From NCBI RefSeq assembly GCF_964340395.1, contig NC_135565.1:20146709-20210708 (forward strand): a stretch of 64,000 nucleotides of DNA, given 5' to 3'. Source of the DNA: Glandiceps talaboti. Its lineage: Eukaryota; Hemichordata; Enteropneusta; Spengelidae. Shown piece by piece: positions 13,501 through 27,432 of this stretch. A program made the position numbers and the translations under genes. Under the pieces are notes generated by a model that was not told the origin of the DNA, did no database searches, and saw only the letters and a program-made list of their open reading frames with translations. Position 1 is the first letter of the stretch; each line of letters starts with the position of its first letter.

Positions 13501-15290
13501 GTAACAAGACTTAAAACATCTCATTGCAAACTTTTAATCCTCAGAGCAGTACACCAAGCTTTCGTGAAAAAAAAAACTTTAAATGGGTATAAATAGTGTT
13601 TTAATGACAAGCCAAATCCATTAACATATTATATTCTGATTACAGAAACATTATTAGTAACCTTACAACTTCCTTTTCTTATCGAGGAAATTAACTTAAC
13701 ACAGGATGCAACTTTGTTTGGGGACGAAACATTAACATTCAAGGGCAAAACCTGTTTTGCTTGACAGCAGTTGGACTGCATGACGGAAATTGATATCCTA
13801 CGTCCTCGGCACATTTCTTGGTGGCTATTTTAACTTCGCGAACAGCATTGTGTGATCATATCAAGTGGTAAAACATCAACTGGTGTATAAATGTTTGTAA
13901 AGATAATAAAGGATGGAAACATCATTACTGCAGTGGAGAAAAATGGGTCCATTGCATTATCGAGGACCTGTATAAGGGGCCTGCATAAGTGGACCCCCTA
14001 ACTTATGGATATATAGTTATAGCTAGCTGATCATGACGCAATGAGTGCGCCACTTTCCTGTGATTTCTCAAAATGTCAAAAATAGTATTAGCTTCACCAA
14101 GATCTATAATTGAGATTCACTCATTGTTTTTATGTATTCACATCATTATAACTTTGCCCACTATAGCACACTACGAATATGAAGAAAATGTTTAAAATGA
14201 TACCTATAAGTTGAGATGTTATTTATAATGTATCGATAACTTTATTTGGAAAGGACAGGGTTTTTTAAGGGACATTGAATAGACACTTTTCAATTCTTAC
14301 GGATTTACATAGCTCACGTTTTAACTTGTAAAACAAACACTCAGGGAGGGGGGTATTTTTGCATGATTGTCAAGTTGCAGGAACACGTTCAATCAGATAT
14401 TATTTGTCGTCATCTCAAATGCCAATTTTTTCCAGTCACTGTTGATGTACTCCTAAATTCCATGTTTTGCACTCTACTGTTATACAGTATCTTTTTGTAA
14501 CTTTTTATGCGTCCCATGAATCATTGGGGTGGGTCAGGTCGTAGGTAATCATCACATAAGGCTGCGGTCAGAATTTACGACAGGCGGGGCCTGGGGAGAA
14601 GATTTTTCAGTCATAAAAAAATCATGCACCTCCCTTGCAATGAACCCAAAGATTTTCGTAGCTCTCCTCACTCGGCTACACACAATTTAATATGCGTAAT
14701 TATACAGTAACCCCATCCCCACTTCCTGCATGCAAGAGATGTACAATTGTATGGTACACTACATTGAAATAACAGTGCCAAAGCCAATCGACTTCAGTGT
14801 CCCTAACAATAAGAGATTTCTTTACAAATAGAAGGCCTCACCCTTGGGCAGTAATCTGTACTTGGAGATACTTAGCGAGTAGGGTTTTCTCTTTCAGTCT
14901 TGATTTTGGCAGAAAAAGCATCCCCCATGATAGCTAGTGGGGAGGGTGTGGATGGGCTGTCCCCTCTCACAGTTAGCACTTATTTTGATAAGATGAACAT
15001 GGACGAGGCCATTTAGTGGCATAAAATTTCAAACCATACAAATTATCGAAAGCCATTGAGTACCTGAAAATTGTCTTCAAATGCCCCAATGTTACCCTCA
15101 ATACATTATTATACAACTGTATGGCTATATTGTCTAAACTTTACCTTATAAAGAGATGTTTTGGCAGACGCACAATCGCTTGGCTATAGACTGCCTCATA
15201 ATTCAATGTATGGTAGATAATTGAAAAAACAATTTTGCTAACGTACAAGGTAAACGACTGCTCCCCAGTTTTGAATATTCAAAAAGTAAA
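10572..15290. other. Gene-free stretch
   Basis: No frame with domain character, no splice-flanked exon I could defend, and no long repeat. The open frames (for example 11948-12145) are short and have no recognisable motif. Confidence 0.5.
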
Positions 15291-15292
15291 AT

Positions 15293-15296
<4 letters not shown>

Positions 15297-15373
<77 letters not shown>
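15297..15373. repeat. (GA)n microsatellite
   Basis: About 38 units, about 900 bases upstream of the R2 coding start. Confidence 0.95.
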
Positions 15374-15377
<4 letters not shown>

Positions 15378-15939
15378 TTACATCATACACAAACACATTC
15401 GCATGGCAGTCACCCATCTCATCACAGAACATAGATTTTAGATAGACTATAGGTTGAGGTTTGATTTGGTTCAATCACGAGCAAAATCATGAGTGCATGT
15501 TGCACAACAGTACAGTGGATGGTGATAATACCCTATGGTGTATAATAAATGTCTTATGTCAATCCGTATAAATTGTTATACACAACAGTCCAAAATACGT
15601 GACGTCCCCATAGTAACGTGAACGTGAGGAAAGATAGTATGATATATGCGCCATTACCTCATATCATTCCCAATCTTTACCCATGACAGAACTCTGCCTG
15701 TTTCGAACTTTAAAAGTACACTATAAGAGAGGTATTGTCATGACAGGTAGTTTTTCGTCTAGACTTTGTCAACAACTCTTTAGAATCACCAAGCAAACAA
15801 GACTCATGAAAACACAGTGTTTTATTCAACAGAAAAGCATTTGATAATCTTTCTGAAGAGAGATTTTAGTTAGAATGTCTACTATTTTATACAATTTTGG
15901 GCTTAAGTGGCATGTCAATAGGATTATTAGTGTCACAGT

Positions 15940-16022
15940 TAATTCAACCAAGCGCTATGCCATTGTGATAAAATTATATTTCCGTGAAGGTACTGAAGAA
16001 GGGGGCTGCTGTTTACGTGAAG
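15940..16022 (+). other. Possible 5' non-coding exon of the R2 gene
   Basis: A strong donor (GAAG|GTAAGT, intron starting at 16023) lies upstream of the acceptor TCCTAG at 16261-16270. The frame continuing into MQKPQ has no Met here and a stop upstream, so this would be a 5' UTR exon. The 5' boundary is unknown. Confidence 0.35.
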
Positions 16023-16297
16023 GTAAGTGCATTGCTTTTTAATTGTTTCAATAAGCACTCATTTCAGTGTACAATAATTTATACTTCATACACGGTCACG
16101 TTACAAAACATGTTATTGTCATATTTCTTATATTGCTGATACTGGTACTGACAAAACTAATCCCACTTTCTGGTTAGTAACACCACGAATGCCATGTTGA
16201 TAACCTTCAAATCCCATTTAAAATTTGCTGGTATCCATGTGAGATCCCTATAACCTATTTCTTGTCCTAGGTGTCACGGCATAGTCTACACCTTGCC

Positions 16298-19200
16298 ATG
16301 CAGAAGCCGCAAAGTGATATCAGGATAGGGGGAGAACAGAAAAAGGTTTTCGAAGAAGGCAATCTGTTAACTGGGGATGAAAGTGGATCAAATTTACAAG
16401 GTGCTGGAGAACAAAAGACCGCGTTGGAACTAGATGCCGAGGAACCATTACTTAAATCTGATCAAAGACGATTTGGTCTTTTCCCCATTAAATATTACGA
16501 TATGTGGTCTTTCTACAAGAAAGCACAAGGTAAATGTTTAAAACGATACAGCACTTGAATGTCATCTTACATTTTGTATTGAGAATTGCAAACTCAAACG
16601 TCAACCATTTGCACTATTGCATTGATAATTTAATAGCAATTGGCAAAAATCAATTATGAACTTATTACAACACCTACTTCGTTTAACTGACCCCGAGAAG
16701 TGACTACATTCTACGTCATTACGGTTTTAACGCAGGTGTTTTTTTTATCTCGAAGATATCCTTCTGTGTAAATTCACAGTGTTGTCAAAGTGTACGCACA
16801 TCTCCGAGATTTGAGGACGAGGATTATGCCCATCAATCCATGCACATCCAAGATGATGCGCGCAAAACAATGTTTCTATCCAATCCCAAACAGGTTCTCT
16901 TTAGAAACTGATGTCATTATTGTGTTACCTTACAGCATCCTTCTGGACTGTAGAAGAGGTTGATCTTGGTAAAGACTGGAAAGACTGGCGAAAGCTCAAC
17001 GTAAGTAAAACTCATTATCTATTACCAAAAATACACAGGTTTATTTATTTGAATATTTGAGCATCACCAGACCAGGTTAATATATTGACTATGTTTAGTC
17101 AACGTATCATAATTGTTTCCAAACTAATTCTCATTTACAAAATCTTTTTAATGTGTCCAAATTCCAAATCGTTCAAATATATGTTAAAGAGTGTACATCA
17201 ATTCGCAGGGAACCTTGTACATCCTAGTGCTAGGAAGAAAGTACAGCTATGTATCAACTGTGTGCCGCACAGCCTCATTACAGGGTATATTTTTCCACAG
17301 CCCTGGTACATGGTTGTGAAAAATATGCCTTTTACATTGCTCACACAGTTAGTACATGGCTGTGGGAAATGATTCTGTTACAGCAATGTTGACATAGCTG
17401 GTGCATGGCTATGGGAAATACTTACGTTATAGATATGTTCACATGGCTGTCGGAAAAAGCTTGTGTACGTGAATGTTATAAAAAACCTATGCTGCATTGC
17501 TATTTTAGCATCCATGTTACATTAATGTTGGCATACCAGTTACACATCTGTTAAATCTAGGTATGTTACACCTAGTGTGTTGGCCAGAGTAGTTACAGGA
17601 ATATTGTACATATAGCTGGTACAGCCTCCGTGAATCCACTGAGCTGGTACAGCTATGTGCACAACCCTGTATGTGAATGTTACAAGGGGTGTGCAAGGAT
17701 CTCTGTGAATAAATGTTTAATCTAATAATCATTGTAAATGCGTGCCGATTCCTTGAATCTAGAAGTCAACTATTTTGAGTATCCAAAAAAGAATATTTAT
17801 GTTACCTTGATACATTTCGTCGTAAATGAAATACTTATATCTAATAGACCAATCCAAATGTTGTTTTCTACTTTGTGTCATGTTCACGTATCAAGGTTTG
17901 AATATGACATCCCAACAAAAATCAAACGGTAAGTTTGATTTATGTGTTTTCATATTTGATTTTCAGCCCAAGGAAATTAAATTTTTATCCTACACCTTGG
18001 CATTCTTTGCGGTTAGTGATGGTATTGTTATAGAAAATCTTGTACAGAGATTTTTCCAAGAGATTAAGGTGCCTGAGGCTCGATGCTTTTATGGTTTTCA
18101 AATAGCCATGGAGGTAAGAAATGTCAGTATTATTTGTATGCAATTAACATAAGGTGTTTCAAGTTCAATATCAATGCTCCATGTGATATCTCATTATATT
18201 TTGTTATTTTTGCATGATCTGAGTGAATTCACACCTGGTTTCCACTAGAAATGTTTTCACACAAGGTTTATATCGACCTTGAACATCCCCTAAACTATGT
18301 TTCAGCCCATTTTCTTTTTGCAGCTCTATTTATTTGTCTGTTTATGTATACATGATAAAAACGTGTTTCCGAGTAAATATATACTATCAGATATACTATG
18401 ACCATTTAATAAGGTTATAGGTCAATCACGACTCGACCACAAGTGTATTTATGTGTATATCTTTGAACATGCTTCTAATAGTTTCTTTAGATAAGTAGAC
18501 TGCATTTCTGGGAATAACAATGATTTCTCTATTGTCACATATTTTTTACGTTACAGAATGTGCATTTGGAAATGTATAACCTTTTAATTGACAACTATAT
18601 CAAAGATGTTGATGAGAGACACAAGTTATTCAACGCCATTGACACATGTAAGTGACCTTTTTAGTTGGTACTTCTAAAAGCTTCTTATAATGATTTATTT
18701 ATTATTGGCATCGCAAGTTCGAATTGATTTGAAGGAAATCATTTTCACCATGTCATATTATTTGATATTGCACAATTTCTCACTCAGTTTGTGATTGTTT
18801 CTATAGTACCGTGTGTTAAGAAGAAAGCAGACTGGGCAATGAGGTGGATTGACAGTAACAGTACAAGCTTTGGTGAACGACTTGTCGCCTTCGCTGCTGT
18901 TGAGGGAATCTTCTTCTCTGGGGCATTTGCAGCCGTGTTTTGGTTTAGTAAAAGGTGAATCTTATTACACCCATAAAAGAAGCAATTTGATGGGATGTTT
19001 TTAAGCGTTTCCAGAGATAAGTTATGTAGGTATAGGTATGTTTTAATTTGAACTCTTGGCTTAATAATGTAGCGACAAAAATTAATACAAGATACTATAT
19101 ATTTAATTCTGTTTTGCTCAACTTGTAGTTTTTTGTGCACAAGCAAATACTCCCTTGGTAGCGAGGGCATTAAGAAACGTATTGAAAATTGCCTGGAGGG

Positions 19201-19929
19201 AAAGCACACACAAATATAATTAAGGTGATATTTATACATATGTCTTCATTCTCTTTACAAATGATCAATGTTGTATCTGTTGCATTTCAAGGGGTCTTTT
19301 ACCAGGGTTGACATTCTCAAATGAACTGATTAGCCGGGATGAGGGACTCCACTGCGATTTTGCATGTCTAATATACACATATTTGGTAAATAAACCAACA
19401 CAAGAGAGAATACAAGAAATAATTAAACAGGCTGTAGATATTGAGAAGGACTTCTGGACTGAGGCTTTACCTGATGCATTCATTGGTATGAACGCAGCTC
19501 TGATGAATCAATACATTGAATTTATAGCAAACAGACTACTTATAGAGCTAAACTGTGACAAGGTAGGTTGTCATATTTTAATTCCATCTGGTACTCACCC
19601 TCCTGGCAAAGAAAGTTGCTTCAATTATCTTAATATTCATACAGCTTGTTTACTCTTCGAATTAGCATTCTTTTAAGTATATTCCTTTACAGATTCCTTC
19701 CATGTGCAGAGAGCATGTAATTCATTTTGTTAGATTTTCCTGATTTTCCATATATAATGTGTTCATATTTTAGGCGTATAAGGCCAATAATCCATTCGAC
19801 TTCATGGAGAATATATCACTCCAGGGAAAAACTAATGTCTTGGAAAAGAGAGTTGGCGAGTACCAAAAAGCCAATGTGATGTCATCCATCGCTGAAAGAC
19901 AAGACTTTCGATTGGACGTCGAATTCTAA
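16298..19929 (+). CDS. RRM2: Ribonucleoside-diphosphate reductase small subunit (R2), 7 coding exons
   Basis: The R2 subunit carries the di-iron tyrosyl-radical cofactor that lets class I ribonucleotide reductase turn NDPs into dNDPs; it works with R1 in the cytosol. Exons: 16298-16529, 16936-17000, 17967-18113, 18557-18647, 18807-18954, 19292-19562, 19774-19929; 369 aa (human RRM2 389, RRM2B 351). Metal ligands D117, E148, H151, E211, E245 and H248 and radical Y155 all sit exactly 22 residues before the mouse R2 numbering. The C-terminus FRLDVEF matches the R1-binding tail (FTLDADF in human). The Met in exon context [10 protein letters not shown] is taken as the start, because the acceptor at 16270 and the upstream donor at 16022 bring no in-frame Met. 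No KEN degron is visible in the first 60 residues, so RRM2 and p53R2-like paralogues cannot be told apart. A poly(A) signal AATAAA is at about 20598. Confidence 0.95.
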
Positions 19930-20597
19930 TTGTTGTCACATCGGAAATGTAATGTCACAATTTCCAGTGTAACAAACATGTGCCATATATGAACTGATGG
20001 TGTGTAATCCAGCATCTAGAAAGGGATAGGCTTGGAATTTGAAACTTTAAAATATTAAAGCCATGGAAACCTTTTATGTAGTTTGAAGAAATACTTATAT
20101 TTATTGACGCTCATTATCCTTCGCATGTATTTGCTACCATACACAGTACTGAATCTTTATGGCACGTACTTAAGTACATTCAAAAATTACTTCTAAAATG
20201 TATCTATATACGACTTGGAATAATAATGTTATAGAATTTCTGAAAACGGTTTATGTGATCGAGTACTAAAATTTTAATCAACATACCCAACATACTTTTA
20301 TAAGGTTGGAGCGTTCGACTGCAAACTGTCAGTCTAAGTCATGGTTATGGGATCATTTGTTCACTTTTTGTATTAATTTTACAAAACATTTTGTCTGTCC
20401 TAAAACATTATGGTTGTAGCAATGATAGGTGTATAAAGTTAGCAGAAAAAGTTTTATATTTCAGTTGAGAGTTTAATCGTACAATCTCTTAAGGTTGAAT
20501 TGTATATGAAATATGGATTTTCAATCACACATGGATATAAATATCCAAAATTCAATCAAATACATTTTTGCAATAGTATAATAATGTTCTTTCAAAA

Positions 20598-20603
20598 AAT
20601 AAA
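20598..20603 (+). promoter_or_regulatory. Candidate poly(A) signal of the R2 gene
   Basis: AATAAA 669 bases after the stop, followed by a GT-rich stretch (CACTGTGTCTGTC). It would give a 3' UTR of about 690 bases. Confidence 0.5.
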
Positions 20604-20639
20604 AATCGTCTTCTCAGTTTACAGCACTGTGTCTGTCAT

Positions 20640-22060
20640 TCTTTAACGTGGTTGATATTGTATGTAAATCATCCATTTTCAATATATTGACACTGATTTG
20701 TATAATGTAAGATGTAACAACTTTCTGGCGGTTTGCTCACCAGTTTTGGGGCAGTAGAATACAATATGCACGAAAACCATTAACAGAGTGAGGTTTTATA
20801 CCAAAGAGTACTGGTGCGTCAGATGTATTTTGAAATTATCTAGACTCAAAGGGCATGACCCCTGTTATATATCCTATGACCCAAACTTATCAAGACAATG
20901 GATCCTCGCAAGCGTTAGTCTGGATTACCCAGCCTCTTGCCCCCAGCAATAGGCTGGGCAAAGGAGACGACTATTCAAGCGTAAAACAAAATGGCTGTCT
21001 TCGTAGTCAAAAACACGTTCACAACAACTATAGTTGCTAGGTAGTTGTGAAAAACGGCTAGCATGCGACATGTACAGACATGAATATTTGGTTCGCTAAT
21101 TGTCTATGGGCTTTACACATTAGAGTCAAACTGAGTTTTCAAGTCTTAAATTTCACAGCTATTGTAAACCTGTACGCCCACGCAGGTATGAGTAACTAAA
21201 GTAACGGTCCGCGGTACATGAGTCAGAACTAGGAGTTAGGAAATTTACGAACTCGGACAAGTCGTGGTCGTGGTATGACTTGCTTTGAGCATATGCGTCT
21301 GATTTCATCACAATAAACGGATTTCTAAAGTTGTAACTATAGCATTGACTGTTTTGGTCTGTAGTAATGTAAAAGTACTGCAATTGTAGTCCTAGTTAAG
21401 TCATACTAAAGACTATTTGTCAGGACGAAACAAACTTAATAGTTTAAATAGTATATGTCCAGCCAGGGGTAATGAACCATATCGTCTGATACATTCTTTG
21501 TAAAAGTTCGCACACCTATATACACAGTGATAAATTATCTACCTATTCATTCGACAGTCGTTTAGTATTGTCTTTCCACACAGCTGGTATCTACAATCAC
21601 TAAAATATATTGCCAACTCTAAAGTCTCCTTTACAAATGACCTTATAACAGATCACAACCTTTATCTTGGATTATATAAAGATTTCAGTATTTAATATTG
21701 CTGATTGAATGACATTTTGAAGACTAATAGGACTCTGCGTTGCTTAGCAACTCAATGTGTATGTGTGTGTATATTTTTGGCTGTCTTTCTACATTGTATG
21801 TCCATTTAAATCAATCATCGTTCTATATCTGCTCTTAATGCGATTCAACATGAATTAAAACAAAGATGTGTCACAACATTACTGTAACAGTGATAGAGGA
21901 AGGGAAAAAATAAAGTTGCAGAAGCTGAGTTTACAAACGTTTCACTGCAGGGAAAATAATTACACCAAATCTTGATTAAACTATTCTATAGTATAATGTT
22001 AATGTCATAATAGGGATTTTCTCGACATTTTTATTCGTATAAAAATTACGTCACGAGATT
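20640..22060. other. Gene-free stretch downstream of the R2 gene
   Basis: Only short random frames. No domain or clear repeat found. Confidence 0.5.
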
Positions 22061-22062
22061 GT

Positions 22063-22305
22063 CACCAGGTTTGAGTTCAGTCAATTGTGAGTGGTGGTTA
22101 CATCTGCTCCAGTAAGTTGAATTAATGCTGCGACTAACTTTCGAGTAAAAATTATGCTAAAATGTTTAAACCCAGCTTGTGCCCTTTTAATGTTAAATAC
22201 TTGTTACTTTGGCGATAACGTATATTGAGATCAACGTCGACCATGTCTATGTGAAATGCACCTCTATTTGCCATCAATTGTTCCTCGTTTTTTCTTCCGT
22301 AGAGA
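22063..22305. repeat. Dispersed repeat, relative at 27559-27830
   Basis: Both copies hold CCAGGTTTGAGTTCAGTCAA, AAACCCAGCTTGTGCCCTTT and CGATAACGTATATTGAGATC. The 27559 copy has about 45 extra bases in the middle. Confidence 0.8.
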
Positions 22306-22340
22306 AGAGAAATATTTATGGGTGGAAGCATGTGTGTGTG

Positions 22341-22379
<39 letters not shown>

Positions 22380-22479
22380 GTGTGTGTGTCTGTCTGTGTC
22401 ATAGTTTTCTCCATAACGGCTTGCTAAATGCAAACGAAATTTTGAAGACGTATTCCGTAGGGTAATGACTAGACTTGTT

Positions 22480-23130
22480 CAGGTTTTGGTAAAAATCCCG
22501 TTAATATTAATGAGGAATTTACGTAATAAATGATTTTCGGTAATTAAGCTATATCTCAAGAATGCACGCTTCAAAGTCATTATAACTTGGTACACACATT
22601 TGCGATACCAAAGCGCACCTGCCCTGAAAATATTACTAATGTAACTTTTAGTTTTAATAAGTTATTCGCATATTTTCGATTGGCCACAAAAAAGAAAAAA
22701 ATAGTTTCTCATCAGGAAATGTTGTCTAAAGTGGTGCAACTTTATCACCATTTTCTAAAACACGACTGGCTCAATTCAAACGAAATTTATTGCATGTGTT
22801 CTGTAGGGTAGTGACAAGAACTGATTAGGTTTCGGTAAACATCCCAAGAATATTAACGAGAAATTTACATAATTAATGGTTTTCTAATTAAGCAATATCT
22901 TAAGACTGCATACTTCAATTTCAATATAATTTAGCATATTCGTTAAACATAACAACATACATCTGTCCTATAAAATTTGTTGATGTACGTTACAGCGTTA
23001 ATGAATAATTTGCATAATTAATTATTTTTGGTAATTAGGCTATATCTTAAGAATGCTAACTTTTAATGAAAAATTTGCATAATTAATGATTTTATCTAAC
23101 TATAAAAGTTGTTGATTTCGTTTGAAGATT
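22480..23130. repeat. AT-rich dispersed repeat with TTTGCATAATTAAT modules
   Basis: Several diverged copies of a module (GGTAATTAGGCTATATCTTA followed by AATGC and TTCAA) repeat here; relatives lie at 55080-55320 and 44260-44350. No coding potential is seen. Confidence 0.5.
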
Positions 23131-23285
23131 TAGTAAATAATTTGTAAAATTGCTACAGAACTGCAAAAGTACTTCAATAACTAATCTATGTTTACAGAAC
23201 TATAGCAATGGCTATGACCAGTAGCTCACTCATTTTTCCTTAAAAAATTGAATACATTATGTCATATACGGTTATGATTAAGTGT

Positions 23286-24157
23286 ATTACGTGCATGAGT
23301 AAATATGTAAAATATTGTATTTCGTTAATGATTTCTAAATTCTGTCAAAAACATCAAACGTGCAAGAGTAAAATGTAAAACAAATATTTCGTGCAGAATA
23401 TCTGACTTCTGGCCATGGATGTACAGAACATGGCTATATGTATGTGTGTAGTGGTTATCAACGTCCTGAAATGTTACGCAAGGTGTGTGAGCCACGTGTT
23501 CGATAACACAAAACGATAATATTAACCTGCTGCTCCGATAGATAGTTGGGATCTAGGCAAATAATCGTTGATTCAATTGAATTCAATTCAATTCAATAAC
23601 TTTATTATCCGTATATGAATGCGGAAATTGTCTCGGCTCAAAACACATTTTACAAACAATTTACACAAGTACAATATATACATATACATACAGTGAGTTT
23701 AAAAGGATTTTACATTGAGTTTGAAATAGACACAGCTTTTGGAACAACGATTTAAAAAAAAAATCCTTGCAAGAGGCATTCTGTAACGGCGACCAGATGG
23801 GAGCTTAGTAAAAGAATTATGTAAAGGGTGCATATAATCATTGACTATTTTCTGGGCTTTCCAGTTCAAACACGAATTTGGTTTGCACACTGTTCAAATA
23901 TACATGATAGTAATAGTCTAAATAGATATCAGACTTTTATCTCCAGCCAAACTTATTATCGTTATATCACGCCTGGCGCCATCTCTAACATACTCACATA
24001 TGTTACTTTTCACAAGTTGTAGACATGTTCCACCTAATATTACGTCAGAAGTATGGTGACTCTCTTAAATTATCACATTTTTTACCTTCCATAAGGAAGG
24101 TTATACATTAGGGGTGAAAGGTCTGTCTGTGTGTCTGTGTCATCGTTTTCTCCAAGT
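23286..24157. repeat. Tandem-duplicated block, copy A
   Basis: Near-identical to 24158-24755 apart from the retrotransposon insert at 23566-23862. Shared stretches include ATCTGACTTCTGGCCATGGA and CACGCCTGGCGCCATCTCTA. It ends with the short hairpin ACCTTCCATAAGGAAGGT and a GTCT run. Confidence 0.85.
23566..23862 (-). mobile_element. Short 3' end of a non-LTR element, inserted in a duplicated block
   Basis: On the minus strand the end reads AATAAAGTTATTGAATTGAA with a TTGAA-type tail, and the upstream frame encodes LPSGRRYRMPLARIFFLNRC-like sequence found at the C-terminus of CR1-type ORFs. It interrupts repeat copy A relative to copy B (24158-24755), which has only a short unrelated join at the same place. 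Confidence 0.55.
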
Positions 24158-24755
24158 ATTACGTGCATGAGAAATATGTAAAAATTTGTATTTTGTTAAA
24201 TATTTCCAAATTCTGTCAAAAAATATCAAACATGCAATAGTAAAATGTAAAAAAAAATATTTTGTGCAGAATATCTGACTTCTGGCCATGGATGAACAGA
24301 ACACAGCTATATGTATACGTGTAGTGGTTATCAATGTCCTGAAATGTTACGCAAGGTGTGTGAGCCACATGTTCGATAACACAAAATGATAACATTAACC
24401 TGCTGTTCCGATAGATAGTTGGGATCTAGGCAAATAAGAGAATGGTGGTTCCGGTTCAAACACGAATTTGGTTTGCACACTGTTCAAATAGACATGATAG
24501 TAATAGTCTAAATAGATATCAGACTTTTATCTCCAGCCAAACTGATTATCATCATATCACGCCTGGCGCCATCTCTAACATACTCACATATGTTACTTTT
24601 CACAAGTTGTAGACATGTTCCACCTAATATTATGTCAGAAGTATGGTGACTCTCTTAAATTATCACATTTTTTACCTTCCATAAGGAAGGTTATATATTA
24701 GGGATGAAAAGTCTGTCTGTGTGTCTGTCTGTGTCATCGTTTTTTCTCCAAAACA
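24158..24755. repeat. Tandem-duplicated block, copy B
   Basis: Second copy of the block at 23286-24157, lacking the inserted retrotransposon end, so the insertion came after the duplication. Confidence 0.85.
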
Positions 24756-24759
24756 GCTC

Positions 24760-26040
24760 CCAAAATAGTTTCTCGTCAGGAAATGTCTAAAGTGGTATGA
24801 TGATGTGCTTATTTTTTTTTACATTCTCAACAAATGTCACAGTACATGTTGTGGTTGGCCAGGAAATCACTAATAGCAATGAGCAAATAGCAATCAATGA
24901 GAAAGATAACTTATTACATATGTTCTGTTGTATTCCAACAATTGTCTGTAGGAACGACAATCTCAAAACTTTGCCCTTATGGAAGACATTCAGTTTACAT
25001 CTGGTTTTACATATGGTTTTAGATTTTCGATTAGAAGTTTAGGAAGTATTATATTAACCTCGAATCGTCTCCTTTTTACGTGTTTTTTTTTCCAATTTCT
25101 CCCGATAACAAACTACCGCTGTTTGTTGCAAGGCTTGTAATCGTTTATCTAGCTCGGTATCTCAGGAAATAAATACACTCTCACATGTTTATCAGGTGTA
25201 ATAATCTATCATTTATACTGAAATGTATGTGGTCAAAATATGGAAAATAGACCAAGTCTACGAATAAAAATTGTTGGCTTTCAACACTGTTGTTCACTGC
25301 CTACGTTAAAATAGATATTTCTATTCAGCAGTCCATTGTGTGGGTTTGCAACAACGTGTCGATTCTGGGGACCTATACATTGACCTCTGTATAATTAGTC
25401 TACAGTGAGGGCCACTGATCAAAATCTTGACAATTTTCCCGTACTTGATTAAATCCAACGTATGCTCAAAGATGATCGGAACAATTACTAGACGAATCAG
25501 GGTTGACTTAGCTAACGATATCAGAAACGAAGCTAAATGTATTTTTATTTTGATAGACGGCGACACTTATAGAGCTATGCAGGAGTGTGAAATGGTCTAC
25601 ATGCGATGAGTAGACAAACCAACTTGTAAACTTAAGGTGAATTTAGTGGGACAGAAGGAAGTTCAACACACACATGCCGATGGTGGTGTTAGTGCGAAAA
25701 GACTATATGTGACAAAGCTGATGAAAGTTGGAAGCAAAAACTTATAGGATTTGGAGCAGATGGTACGTCTGTCGGTCGAAACAGGAATGCATACACTTTT
25801 CCCAGTGACGAAGTAGGGCAATAATACCGTATCGCTTCGAATTCCCTGTGTTAATGTTTTTAAACTGTTACGATGTGCTTACCATGAAGTATGTGAACTT
25901 TCTGATGTGAAATTATAGCATTGTTATGTCGGATTGAATTTCGTTTATTATTTGCCATGGAGACGGGTGTGCATATCCCGCGTATGTAGGAGGTCATGAA
26001 AGACGAGTGAAGTATAACAGCAAATGCATTTAATAACTTT
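24760..26040. other. Gene-free stretch before the 26045 retrotransposon
   Basis: AT-rich. It contains an open frame 25427-25609 and its antisense, neither with a recognisable motif. Nothing else supported. Confidence 0.4.
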
Positions 26041-26044
26041 TTTA

Positions 26045-26982
26045 CTACTGACAATACTGCATGTCAAGGCCTGGCTTAACACTGAATACAAGTAAAATCA
26101 AGACCATGCTTTTCGGTACTTCCCAAAGACTAAAATTAAATTCATTTTTGCAAATTCGAATACAGGGAGACCTAGTAGAGCACCAAGTATTTGATTTCAA
26201 ATACTTAGGGGTTTGGCTGGATTCCAAATTGAAATTTTCAACACATATTTCCAAAATTTCTGCTCAAAATTTCTCTAAAACTTGGTCTACTGTCGAGAAC
26301 TAGACACTTTTTGCCGTTGGGACTTAGGAAGATGATGTTCAATACCTTAGTCCTTCCACATTTCGATTATGCTGCGACTGTATGGTGTAATACGAATCAA
26401 AAGTATTTGAAGACACTTGAGCTCCTCCATAAACGAGCTGGTCGACGGCTCCTCGAAGTTCCCCTTGATACTAGTGCTGGTTGGTTATATAGAAACTTGG
26501 GTTGGGTCAGCCCTCAAATTAGATGGAAGCGCCAACTGGCAACACTCGTTTACAAATCCGTAACAGGTAGTGCACCTAGTTACCTCACTGAAATGTTCAA
26601 TCTTTCCAACCATATTCATCTTCATAACACAAGACAGACCAGTTAGGTAACATATATCCCTACAGTTAAAACTGAATATGGGAAACGGAGCATTTCACTA
26701 TAGTTGTGCTGTTCTATAGAACAATCTACAACTATCCATAAGATCAGCTCCGAACTCATCGATATTTAAAAGACATCTTAAGAATGTAGGCTGGTAATGT
26801 GGGTGGATATCTTTTAAAGTACACTGTGCGTCTGTAACTTTTTGTCCTGGTTTGTCCTTTTTTTTTTCTGTGTACGTAATCTTGCAACAGGTTTCATTGG
26901 GAGAACAGTGCTAATGCACTGAAATGGTGTCTGTATATGGTATATGAAAGTTTAATAAATAAATAAATAAATAAATAAATAA
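26045..26982 (+). mobile_element. Degraded 3' end of another non-LTR retrotransposon with (AAAT)n tail
   Basis: The first frame encodes GLTLNTSKIKTMLFGTSQRL and YLGVWLDSKLKFSTHI. A frameshift near 26285 moves the continuation (FLPLGLRKMMFNTLVLPHFD, YAATVWCNTNQKYL, NLGWVSPQIRWKRQLATLVY) to another frame ending at 26646. No catalytic FADD is left. The element ends in (AAAT)n at 26952-26982. It is a different family from the 7711 copy, judged by its protein and tail. Confidence 0.8.
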
Positions 26983-27158
26983 GTCGCGGATGGCAAGTTT
27001 TCCTGTGCTAAGAATAGGAGGCAGGCATTTGAACATATATGACAACTAACTTTCATTAGAACTTGAAAAATTACAGATATAGAGCTAAATTTCTTGCATA
27101 AATCATGAAATTGCAAGACTATATCCTTACGGAAGGCATTCATTTTAAATCTGGTTTC

Positions 27159-27420
27159 ATGATGTCACTATTTCGCGATTTCGACGATTATGACTAGACC
27201 AATAACATTGCTGATAAATACAGCCCACGTTAGCTGAACCATCCACATTCCGACCAAACTATAAGAACATATTATCTTTAATCTAAATGAAATGCTTTCT
27301 GAAGAAACTTGTCTAATAGAGATTCTGTATCTATGTTCATTGGTCTGCATTGACACTTTGTCTTTAATAATGTACTCAAATCTGAAATTGATCATAAAAA
27401 TACCTTTATTGGCAAATGTA
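27159..27420. repeat. Duplicated block with second copy at 27831-28341
   Basis: Shares CATGATGTCACTATTTCGC, CGACGATTATGACTAGACCA and GTCTGCATTGACACTTTGTC with 27831-28341; the second copy carries about 240 extra bases at 27992-28232. Confidence 0.8.
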
Positions 27421-27432
27421 TAATTAATCTAT

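Noticed and set aside
20305-20355. tRNA-like stretch TTGGAGCGTTCGACTGCAAA
   Set aside because: No full cloverleaf and no convincing B box; at most an old SINE relic.
22340-22400. CRISPR-like regular repeats at GTCT arrays
   Set aside because: Simple-sequence repeats without unique spacers, in animal DNA.
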